Below, piece by piece: positions 1 to 6,114 of a DNA stretch of 9,865 nt. The stretch's first letter is position 1, and every line of letters starts with the position of its first letter. The stretch is from Ignavibacteria bacterium (GTDB taxonomy: Bacteria; Bacteroidota; Ignavibacteria; Kapaibacteriales; UBA4661): positions 1 through 9,865 of the forward strand of contig JAAFHM010000157.1 of assembly GCA_013298375.1 (NCBI GenBank). Reading direction: 5' to 3'. Both the position numbers and the translations under genes were made by a program. The notes beneath the pieces are model-generated. The model saw only the letters and a program-made list of their open reading frames with translations. It was not told the DNA's origin and made no database searches.

Positions 1-420
1 GGGGACGCGGTTTTCAAGAGCAATTTCTTGAGCGCGAAGATTCTTTTTGGCAGTCATTGGAAACCAAGCACCCGCTTTGACGGTTGCGTCATTGGAGACA
101 ATCACACATTCACGCCCATGAATCATGCCAATGCCAATGACCACTCCCGCAGACGGTGCACCGCCTTGTTCGGCATACATCCCATCGGCAGTGAATAAGC
201 CAATTTCCAGAAAGTAGGAATCGGGGTCAATGAGCGTGTAAATGCGCTCACGGGCAGTGAGTTTACCTTTTGCTTTGTGCTTTTCCAAGGCAGCACGTCC
301 GCCGCCTTGTTTGATGCGGTCTCCACGACCGTCAATGATGCGCCAGAGGTCTTTATTCGCATCGGCGTTCTGCTCGAATGTTCTGTCACGGTTAATTTCT
401 GAGCCTAATTGTTGGGGCAT
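1..420 (-). CDS. Acyl-CoA carboxylase carboxyltransferase (beta) subunit, methylcrotonyl-CoA carboxylase-like, N-terminal part
   Basis: This is the first 140 codons of a biotin-dependent acyl-CoA carboxylase beta subunit; the rest lies beyond the left edge. These cytoplasmic subunits transfer carboxyl from carboxybiotin to an acyl-CoA. The ATG at 418-420 opens MPQQLGSEINRD. Then come GGGRAALEKHKAKGKLTARERI (split here as GGGRAALEKHKAK and GKLTARERI, about residues 38-58), the family's conserved glycine-rich and T-A-R-E-R-I signature. Near the cut edge are HGRECVIVSNDATVKAGAWF and PMTAKKNLRAQEIALENRVP. The latter block resembles methylcrotonyl-CoA carboxylase beta (leucine degradation) more than propionyl-CoA carboxylase, but specificity cannot be fixed from the N-terminus. 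No strong Shine-Dalgarno is visible. It lies 66 nt downstream of the toxin gene on the same strand. Family is certain; exact substrate is inference. Confidence 0.9.
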   Translation of the reverse strand, partial: MPQQLGSEINRDRTFEQNADANKDLWRIIDGRGDRIKQGGGRAALEKHKAKGKLTARERIYTLIDPDSYFLEIGLFTADGMYAEQGGAPSAGVVIGIGMIHGRECVIVSNDATVKAGAWFPMTAKKNLRAQEIALENRVP

Positions 421-486
421 AGTATTGGAAGGAAAATTGTGAACACAGCGTCAAAAAATATCAGCCTTTGCGTTGACGAGAAACAA

Positions 487-693
487 TCAAAGGTCTTGTT
501 CGTTCAATCCGGTATCTTTCAGTAATGTTTTCAGCGTACCGACTCGCAAATCACGATTTGAGTGGACAGGAACAACGGCAATGGCTTCAACACCATCTTT
601 TTCGTAGATGTGATGACTGCCACGAATACGGACTAAACGCCAGCCATGCTGTTCCAGTATTTTACAGAAAGATTTGCCGGAAACTGATTTCAT
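487..693 (-). CDS. hicA: HicA-type mRNA interferase toxin
   Basis: A 68-aa basic protein of the HicA (YcfA-like) family, small double-stranded-RNA-binding-fold toxins that cleave mRNA. The N-terminal segment MKSVSGKSFCKILEQHGW matches the usual helix start. It is followed by RIRGSHHIY (residues 22-30), the diagnostic G-S-H motif carrying the proposed catalytic histidine (H27). A V-V-P-V-H-S segment and a C-terminal helix beginning V-G-T-L-K-T-L-L-K, typical of the family, come next. Length is normal for HicA. Its ATG overlaps the stop of the upstream antitoxin gene by 4 nt (ATGA at 690-693), so it is probably translationally coupled. The active-site residues look intact, so the toxin is likely functional, although this is not shown. 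Confidence 0.92.
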   Translation of the reverse strand: MKSVSGKSFCKILEQHGWRLVRIRGSHHIYEKDGVEAIAVVPVHSNRDLRVGTLKTLLKDTGLNEQDL

Positions 694-911
694 ACATCAA
701 GCGACAAAAGAGTTGCCTCAGCCTCCCCGACTCGCCCTATTGCGCGTACCGTGCGCTCCTCCGCCACTTCCAGCCAGCCTTCGATAGCTTCTCGAATATT
801 GAGCGTAATTTCGTCGAGGGTATCGCCTTCGGATACGCATCCCGGCAGCGCAGGAACTTCTGCCCAGTAGCCGCCTTCTTCGGCATGATGAATCACAACA
901 CTCAGTTTCAT
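690..911 (-). CDS. hicB: HicB-type antitoxin, short form
   Basis: A 73-aa HicB/UPF0150-family antitoxin that would bind and neutralise the adjacent HicA. The start MKLSVVIHHAEEGGYWAEVP, the motif L-P-G-C-V-S-E-G-D-T (about residues 21-30) and the helix E-I-T-L-N-I-R-E-A-I-E-G-W-L-E are classic for the partial RNase H-like fold. The ATG at 909-911 was chosen because the family N-terminus begins exactly there. An in-frame ATG at 1008-1010 would add 33 unrelated residues overlapping the pyrophosphatase gene. No strong ribosome site precedes the start. The protein ends about 25 residues after the conserved core, with no room for the C-terminal helix-turn-helix or ribbon-helix-helix DNA-binding domain found in longer HicB proteins. 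How the operon is autoregulated is therefore unclear. The gene order antitoxin-toxin is seen in many hic loci. Confidence 0.9.
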   Translation of the reverse strand: MKLSVVIHHAEEGGYWAEVPALPGCVSEGDTLDEITLNIREAIEGWLEVAEERTVRAIGRVGEAEATLLSLDV

Positions 912-972
912 AACTTTGCAAACGATAGCAACGCTTCGGCAGAGGCATTGAATGGAAAATATTGTTTCGGTC

Positions 973-1635
973 TCAGACCTCAAAATACGGAAACTTTGAC
1001 CAATAATCATCTTGGCTGCACTTGATAATTTGGTGTGCCTCGTCGCGTCCGTAGATATGGGTGATTTCGACCGATTTTTTGCCTTTGCCGGGCATACTCT
1101 TATATGTCAAGAAATAGTGCCGAAGCCGCTCTATCACATCTTCCGGGCAATCGGCAATATCTTTCATTTCTCCATAGACCGCATCGCCTTTCATCACAGC
1201 AATAATTTTATCATCGGCTTCATTGTCGTCAATCATGCGAAAGCCGCCGATAGGGAGTGCTTCGACAATTACGTCGCCGTGCGGGATATTCTTTTCCGCT
1301 AAAACGCAGATGTCAAGCGGGTCGCCGTCGCCAATGATATTGGTACGCGAGGCTTTTTCCATACAAAAACCCGCAATCATCTCGCCGCAATAGGTCTGGG
1401 GAATAAATCCGTAAAGCGCCGGGCAGATATTCGAGAAGCGTTGGGGGCGGTCAACTTTCAGATAGCCACTCGCCTTGTCAACTTCGTACTTGATCGTGTC
1501 GGTTGGCACAATTTCGATGAAGGCATTGACACGCTGCGGAGCGTCCTCGCCGCTTTCGATACCATGCCAAGGATGCGGCTTAAAAAGCAATTTCATCAAA
1601 TTAAGATTGGCGCGAGAGTTCTGAGGCTGTTTCAT
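973..1635 (-). CDS. ppa: Inorganic pyrophosphatase, family I (soluble)
   Basis: A 220-aa soluble family I pyrophosphatase that hydrolyses PPi to two phosphates in the cytoplasm, pulling forward reactions such as acyl-CoA ligation and nucleic-acid synthesis. Recognisable blocks are EIVPTDTIKYEVDK (residues 41-54), CPALYGFIPQTYCG (71-84), and the metal-binding signature GDGDPLDICVL (102-112) with D103, D105 and D108. A further block, FRMIDDNEADDK (132-143), holds D136 and D141, which align with the remaining metal aspartates of E. coli PPase. The C-terminal part contains HYFLTYK and the lysine-rich PGKGKK. It is longer than E. coli PPase (about 176 aa), with an extended N-terminus beginning MKQPQNS; an internal ATG at codon 14 (1596) is a possible alternative start. 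No Shine-Dalgarno is visible. Transcription may continue into hicBA, which starts 61 nt downstream. Confidence 0.95.
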   Translation of the reverse strand: MKQPQNSRANLNLMKLLFKPHPWHGIESGEDAPQRVNAFIEIVPTDTIKYEVDKASGYLKVDRPQRFSNICPALYGFIPQTYCGEMIAGFCMEKASRTNIIGDGDPLDICVLAEKNIPHGDVIVEALPIGGFRMIDDNEADDKIIAVMKGDAVYGEMKDIADCPEDVIERLRHYFLTYKSMPGKGKKSVEITHIYGRDEAHQIIKCSQDDYWSKFPYFEV

Positions 1636-1690
1636 GGTGATTCGGGAAAAATAAAAAAAGAATGTTTTTTACGGTATCAAATATTGCAAT

Positions 1691-1718
1691 AAAAAATCAG
1701 GCACTTTTTTTAGCCTGA
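1691..1718 (-). terminator. Weak intrinsic terminator-like hairpin, minus strand
   Basis: The arms TCAGGC (1697-1702) and GCCTGA (1713-1718) form a 6-bp stem with a 10-nt loop. Read on the minus strand, the stem is followed directly by six T residues (complement of 1691-1696). This fits a minus-strand intrinsic terminator. It lies about 150 nt beyond the stronger terminator at 1872-1922, so it would either be a backup or end a separate short transcript from the segment between them. The stem is short, so confidence is moderate. Confidence 0.5.
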
Positions 1719-1871
1719 GCGCAGCGTGGAATCTTGCGTTGAGGGCATTTTTTGCGGCACTCGCCCTTTGAGGCTGAAAACCCTGCAAGCCTGACGGAAC
1801 AAGGGTTACGGGCGATTCTAGCGCGAAGGTGCGTTAAGGCGTTGTTTTTTCAGTACGTTGCCATGACATTC
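1719..1871. other. Palindrome-rich non-coding segment of unknown nature (possible small RNA or mobile-element end)
   Basis: There is no plausible gene between the pyrophosphatase start and the downstream end of the 246-aa protein gene. This stretch instead holds nested inverted repeats: CGCCC (1762-1766) pairs with GGGCG (1810-1814), enclosing AACCCT (1779-1784) paired with AGGGTT (1802-1807). A separate AGGGC (1742-1746) can pair with GCCCT (1763-1767). The heptamer AGCCTGA occurs at 1712-1718 and again at 1788-1794. The segment is bracketed by two terminator-like hairpins that both face the minus strand. It could be a small structured RNA on the minus strand, a relic of an insertion-sequence end, or simply intergenic DNA. 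The base pairings are observed; the interpretations are not proven. Confidence 0.35.
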
Positions 1872-1922
1872 AAAAAAAATGTCCGTGCTGCGCCCTAAAG
1901 TTTGAGTATGCAGCACAGACAT
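1872..1922 (-). terminator. Strong intrinsic terminator after the 246-aa outer-membrane protein gene
   Basis: The arms 1879-1891 and 1910-1922 form a 13-bp stem when read as minus-strand RNA. All pairs are Watson-Crick except one G-U, which would be an A-C mismatch on the plus strand. The loop is 18 nt. The stem is followed by eight T residues (complement of 1872-1879). It begins 24 nt after the TAG stop at 1947-1949. The wobble pair and T-run fit only the minus strand, so this closes the acyl-CoA ligase / outer-membrane protein transcript. Confidence 0.9.
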
Positions 1923-1946
1923 TGCTTTGAACACCATTTCACGCGC

Positions 1947-2687
1947 CTACCACGAATATCCAAGATTGATGCGGAAAACAGGCATCGTGCCATTAAAACT
2001 GTCTAAACCAAGCATACCCAATCCGCGCTCACCGACGGAATAGGGGGTTAGCGTTGAGGTGACGGAAGGATTAGCGCCATTGGAAATATGCGATTTGAAG
2101 CCCAAGCCCAAATCCAATGACAAATCGCCCCAGTTAAACACCCAGCCGCCAATAACGGCAAAGGAAAATGGCGTAATGGAAACTTGACGGGATTGCTGTG
2201 GGGCGCTGCTATACGAGTAATTATATTCTGTCACCGAAAACGTATGCACATTTAGCCCCGGCGCGAGGTAGAAGCCACGCAAACCGTTTGCACCCGGATA
2301 ATACCGCCCTTCGACCGACACGCCAAAACCACTAACACCACGCCCATCAACGCTGCGACCATCAATGGATGTGGGAATATCAATATTGCCACCGACAGCA
2401 AAGTTATTGTTGATGGAGTGCATATACCCAATATTTGCCATCCAAATCATCCGTACCGGAGCGGCAGAAATCAAGTGCCGTGCCGGAGGCGTAATATCTT
2501 CGATTTTGCGCTCGATGACTTCGGACGTTTTCGAGACTCTGCCGTCTTCGCCCGTGAGTGTGCGCTGCTCGGTTACGCGCTGTTCCTGTGTTGTCGTCGA
2601 AGTTTGCGCACGGACGACGGCACTACTCAAAAACACCAAAACAATAGCCAACAGAAGGCTATGCGAGAAATTCCAACGAGAATGCAT
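1947..2687 (-). CDS. Exported protein, probable outer-membrane beta-barrel
   Basis: A 246-aa protein I cannot assign to a named family. It starts with a clear Sec signal peptide: positively charged MHSR, hydrophobic LLLAIVLVFL, and a cleavage site after V-R-A (residue 27). Mature residues 28-73 are polar and rich in T, E, Q and R, and look like a flexible or coiled periplasmic segment. From about residue 80 onward the sequence alternates short aromatic, glycine-rich strands (for example IWMANIGYMHSINNNFAVGG, VSVEGRYYPG, GFYLAPGLNVHTFSV, GDLSLDLGLGFK). It ends FRINLGYSW, with the terminal aromatic residue typical of outer-membrane barrels. The size would suit a barrel of about 8 strands. It lies 41 nt downstream of the acyl-CoA ligase gene on the same strand, so cotranscription is possible. 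The barrel assignment is inference; a role is unknown. Confidence 0.8.
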   Translation of the reverse strand: MHSRWNFSHSLLLAIVLVFLSSAVVRAQTSTTTQEQRVTEQRTLTGEDGRVSKTSEVIERKIEDITPPARHLISAAPVRMIWMANIGYMHSINNNFAVGGNIDIPTSIDGRSVDGRGVSGFGVSVEGRYYPGANGLRGFYLAPGLNVHTFSVTEYNYSYSSAPQQSRQVSITPFSFAVIGGWVFNWGDLSLDLGLGFKSHISNGANPSVTSTLTPYSVGERGLGMLGLDSFNGTMPVFRINLGYSW

Positions 2688-2728
2688 AAAAAAACTCCAA
2701 AAAATGAGATAATGAAGACCAGCCTTTT

Positions 2729-4573
2729 TTAGGCTTCTGCGTACATTTTTTCAATTTTATCCGAAAATTTCTTTTCGACAATATGTCGCCGCACGTTCAA
2801 CTTCGGCGTAATTTCGCCTTCTTCAACGGAAAATGCCCGTTCCATGAGGGTAAATTTGCGAACTTTTTCAAACTTCGCAAAATTTGTTTGCAGCGCGTCA
2901 ACATCGCGCTGAATGGCTTGCAAAAGCGCGTCGCTGTGCAGAAGCGAGTGCGTATCGGCGTAGGATAAACCATTCATGGTGGCATATTCTTTCACATACT
3001 CAAAATCCGGCACAATGAGCGCCGTACAGAACTCGCGTTTGTCGCCGAGCAGCACGATTTGGTCAATGAAGCGGCTTTGCGTGAGAGTATTTTCAATCGG
3101 CTGCGGTGCGATATTTTTTCCGCCGCTTGAGACAAAAATATTTTTCTTGCGGTCGGTAATGACAAGATTCCCTGCCTCATTGATGACACCAATATCGCCT
3201 GTATGCAGCCAGCCTTCGTCGTTTATGACGGCTTTAGTGGCTTCTTCGTCATGCAGATAGCCCTTCATCACATTAGGACCTTTTGCCAAAATTTCACCAT
3301 CTTCAGCTATTTTAATCTGCACATTGAATAATGGCTTTCCAACCGTGCCGATAGCAGGAGCAGCCGCTCTTGTAACAGACAACACGGGCGATGATTCCGT
3401 CAAGCCATAGCCTTCCAAAATCGTAATGCCCGCAGCAAAAAAGAATTCTGCCAAATCTTTCGGTAGCGCTGCTCCACCGGAAATAAAGGCGCGAAGCCGT
3501 CCCCCGGTGCGCTCACGAATTTTTCCAAAAACGAGGCGGTCAGCAAGAGCGTATTGACCTGCCAGTACAGGTGAGATGCTTTTGCCTGCCAGTTTCAGCG
3601 CTGTGTGGCGCTTGCCGACACCGATTGCCCATTGGAAAACCTTTTGTTTAGTCGGTGTATCTTTTTCAATCGCTGTCAGAATACGCCCTTGAATCCGCTC
3701 AAACAGGCGTGGAACGGCGGTCATGTAGGTTGGGCGCACTTCTTTCATATTTTCGGCAACCGTTTCGATAGAAACCGCAAAAGCGACGGTCGCATGGCAC
3801 GCAAAAAGCGTGTAATAGCCTGTTGTGCGCTCGTAGGCGTGGCAAAGCGGCAAAAATGAAAGCAGAAGGTCTTTTTCGCCAATATCAATCGCATCGGCAG
3901 AGCCTTCGACGTTGCTGACAAGATTCGTGTTGGTCAGCATGACGGCTTTCGGGTTGCCCGTTGTTCCGCTTGTGTAGATGAGCGTGATAAGGTCTTCGGC
4001 ATTGGAAAGTGCGGATTGGTTTTCAAACCATGCGCGGCGCTCTGCTTCTGCCATCGAAGCCGCACCATCGCGGACGACATCGGCAAATTTCAGGACGTTG
4101 GGTTCATCGGTTTCTACGTCGTCATTCATCACGATAATGTATTCCAATTTCGTGAGTTCGCCTCGCACTTTGAGCAATTTATTGAGTTGAAATTTATTCG
4201 AGACGATGATGATTTTTGCTTCGCAATGGTTAAAAATGTAGGACTCTTGGGCAGAAGTCATCGTCGGGAAAATCGGCACATCAATCCCGCCCATACCAAT
4301 AATGGCAAAGTCCGAAACAACCCATTCGATGCGGTTTTCGGCAACAATACCAATTTTGTCGCCGCGCACAACGCCGAGCGTTTTGAGTCCGGCGGCAAAA
4401 TTTTCGGTCAGTTCACGGAGTTCGTCGTAGGTCATACCGACGTACTCTTTGCCAACTTTGCGCATATACACGTGCTTGGCGGAATCGCCTTTATTTGGTG
4501 CGGTATTCAAGGCGCTAAAATGGTTTGTTACTTGCACAAACATTTGCGGGATGGTTACAAATCGCTGACGCAT
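2729..4573 (-). CDS. Long-chain fatty-acid--CoA ligase (AMP-forming acyl-CoA synthetase)
   Basis: A 614-aa ANL-superfamily enzyme that adenylates a fatty acid with ATP and then forms the acyl-CoA, releasing AMP and PPi. Motifs in order are: P-loop IYTSGTTGNPK (199-209); LPLCHAYERT (241-250); adenylate-binding YGLTESSP (389-396); WLHTGDIG (455-462); the hinge DRKKN (474-478); and GGKNIAPQPIE (484-494). Length and motif spacing match the bacterial FadD15-like long-chain group. The C-terminal motif reads E-I-T-P-K-L-N-V-R-R (587-596): the position usually held by the catalytic lysine of the adenylation half-reaction is N593, with a lysine two residues earlier (K591). The ATG at 4571-4573 begins MRQRFVTIPQMF, as expected for the family; no strong ribosome site is seen. 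It lies 134 nt downstream of the last propeller lipoprotein and 41 nt upstream of the outer-membrane protein gene. Chain-length preference cannot be read from sequence. Confidence 0.93.
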   Translation of the reverse strand: MRQRFVTIPQMFVQVTNHFSALNTAPNKGDSAKHVYMRKVGKEYVGMTYDELRELTENFAAGLKTLGVVRGDKIGIVAENRIEWVVSDFAIIGMGGIDVPIFPTMTSAQESYIFNHCEAKIIIVSNKFQLNKLLKVRGELTKLEYIIVMNDDVETDEPNVLKFADVVRDGAASMAEAERRAWFENQSALSNAEDLITLIYTSGTTGNPKAVMLTNTNLVSNVEGSADAIDIGEKDLLLSFLPLCHAYERTTGYYTLFACHATVAFAVSIETVAENMKEVRPTYMTAVPRLFERIQGRILTAIEKDTPTKQKVFQWAIGVGKRHTALKLAGKSISPVLAGQYALADRLVFGKIRERTGGRLRAFISGGAALPKDLAEFFFAAGITILEGYGLTESSPVLSVTRAAAPAIGTVGKPLFNVQIKIAEDGEILAKGPNVMKGYLHDEEATKAVINDEGWLHTGDIGVINEAGNLVITDRKKNIFVSSGGKNIAPQPIENTLTQSRFIDQIVLLGDKREFCTALIVPDFEYVKEYATMNGLSYADTHSLLHSDALLQAIQRDVDALQTNFAKFEKVRKFTLMERAFSVEEGEITPKLNVRRHIVEKKFSDKIEKMYAEA

Positions 4574-4707
4574 AACACACTAGGGGTTTGAGGTATGAGA
4601 AAGAAACACACAAGGTGATTGGATATTGAACACAAAAGAAATGCCTGCCAACTTATTACGGAAAAATAATATAGCCAAAGAAATTTTTTTGGGTTGAGCC
4701 GAGGGGA

Positions 4708-6090
4708 TTATTTGCGTCCGATTTTTGCGAGGAATATGCTTTCACCACCTTGTAGGAGTGTCGATCCGATTTGAATACCGCCGGAATGTTTGCCGACGAC
4801 GTAAATAGAACCATTGTTGTCCGTAGTGACAGCGCCGATTCTTTGGTAATAGGAAGCATCACTTTCGGTTTTTTGTGCATCACCAGTGCGTTTGAGCCAG
4901 CGTAGATTGCCGTTTTTTCCATAGCACCCTATGAAAAACGTATTGAGATTATTGCCACGTACACCGAAGCCATCAAATTCTGCTTGTTTATTAAATCTTC
5001 CGGCGATCACTACTCCCTCTGCTGTGGCAACTATACCGTCACTCTGCGAAGAGCCGCTAGATTGCTTTGCCCACAGCACTTGACCGTTTGGATCGTACCG
5101 AGCAAGGAACATAGAGCGGTTTGCAGTTAAGGTAAAATTGTCGAGTGTCAATGTATTTTGCAGTGTTCCACTCACGTAAATTTCTCCTGTGCTGGCAACA
5201 GAAAGCGCCGGATTCCCAATTTCAGCGCCACCGCTTGAGGTGCGTGCTATGCCATCGGCTTTCTTTGCCCATCGCAACGAGCCATTTGGCGCGTAGCTGA
5301 CAAGAAACATGGAATTACCAGAGCCACGTAGCTTAATACTATCCATATTACAAGTCGCTCCGGTAAAAATTCCTGCCACGAAGATATTTCCCGCCGCGTC
5401 ATGCCCGATAGAATGAACCTCATCAAACCCCGCCGACCAGATGCTTTTTGACCAAAGCAATTCGCCTTGAGCATTGTATTTGGCGAGATAGCCGTCCTGT
5501 TGGTTTGATACTGGAGTACCGCTAAAAAAGAAGCCTCCTATAATAACATTTCCATTAGCATCAATGGTCATTGCTTTCCCTCCATCTTTGTTTGGTCCAC
5601 CAATAGACTTCTGCCATAAAAGCTCATGAGAAGCGCTGAATTTACGCAACAAAATGTCGCCTGAATATGAATTAATCACTTCTTCTCCCGCAATGCAATA
5701 ATTACCAGCATTATCGGAAGCGATAGCATGAATAATTGATCCAGACCCTTGAATTATATGACGTATCTCTCCAACTGATTGCAGGAAGGTAAAAGCATTA
5801 TCGCTATATGTTAAAACGCCTGCCGACGAAACAGGACTGTACCTCTCCGGAACGACATTTGATATAGACTCCACAGCTATTAAAGGTTTGCCCAATGAAA
5901 ACGTTATTCCTCGTGGAATAATCGACTGCGCACGTGATTTATGCTGCAAGACTTGAAGAAAGTCCACACTTTTTTGTTCTGGTGGCTCGATACCAAACTC
6001 TAATGGCTGTGATGGCTGAACAGTGGATGCGGGGGTACATGAGACCAGCAACACCGAGGCGCATAAAATTGCTATCCAAAAAAAACGCAT
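4708..6090 (-). CDS. Beta-propeller (SBBP-repeat) lipoprotein A
   Basis: A 460-aa lipoprotein of unknown function. The signal peptide MRFFWIAILCASVLLVSC ends in a lipobox (L-V-S-C, lipidated C18). A low-complexity Pro/Ser/Gln linker runs to about residue 60. From about residue 120 there are six SBBP-type repeats of the pattern D-x-x-G-N-x-x-V-x-G-x-F, then F-L-A-K-Y, then x-G-x-L-x-W. The closing tryptophan strands are at W159, W213, W274, W340 and W398. The protein ends SIFLAKIGRK, halfway through the last repeat. An N-terminal strand FTFLQSVGE (100-108) could complete it, giving a closed ring. It has the clearest Shine-Dalgarno in the window (AGGAG, complement of 6096-6100). It is the most divergent of the three tandem propeller genes and lies last in their probable operon, 24 nt after gene B. 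Likely surface or periplasmic; ligand unknown. Confidence 0.85.
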   Translation of the reverse strand: MRFFWIAILCASVLLVSCTPASTVQPSQPLEFGIEPPEQKSVDFLQVLQHKSRAQSIIPRGITFSLGKPLIAVESISNVVPERYSPVSSAGVLTYSDNAFTFLQSVGEIRHIIQGSGSIIHAIASDNAGNYCIAGEEVINSYSGDILLRKFSASHELLWQKSIGGPNKDGGKAMTIDANGNVIIGGFFFSGTPVSNQQDGYLAKYNAQGELLWSKSIWSAGFDEVHSIGHDAAGNIFVAGIFTGATCNMDSIKLRGSGNSMFLVSYAPNGSLRWAKKADGIARTSSGGAEIGNPALSVASTGEIYVSGTLQNTLTLDNFTLTANRSMFLARYDPNGQVLWAKQSSGSSQSDGIVATAEGVVIAGRFNKQAEFDGFGVRGNNLNTFFIGCYGKNGNLRWLKRTGDAQKTESDASYYQRIGAVTTDNNGSIYVVGKHSGGIQIGSTLLQGGESIFLAKIGRK

Positions 6091-6095
6091 AATCG

Positions 6096-6100
6096 CTCCT
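6096..6100 (-). promoter_or_regulatory. Shine-Dalgarno site of lipoprotein gene A
   Basis: AGGAG on the minus strand lies 5 nt upstream of the ATG at 6088-6090, in the 24-nt spacer after gene B. It supports this start. It stands out because most other starts in the window have no recognisable ribosome site. Confidence 0.75.
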
Positions 6101-6114
6101 TTGCTCTGTGGGAA

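Noticed and set aside
525..1025. A 166-codon open frame on the plus strand across hicA, hicB and the end of ppa
   Set aside because: It is antisense to three genes with clear family motifs and has no domain of its own.
2721..2735. Short inverted repeat AGCCT-TTTTT-AGGCT at the stop codon of the acyl-CoA ligase
   Set aside because: A 5-bp stem with no T-run after it on the minus strand; too weak to call a terminator, and the next gene starts 41 nt later.
4016..4591. A 191-codon open frame on the plus strand
   Set aside because: It lies wholly antisense to the well-supported acyl-CoA ligase gene, shows no recognisable domain, and has the composition of a reverse-complement shadow.
4574..4707. 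Possible terminator or promoter in the gap between lipoprotein A and the acyl-CoA ligase
   Set aside because: Only an AT-rich stretch with a weak 5-bp CCAAA/TTTGG pairing; no convincing hairpin with T-run or promoter pair was seen.
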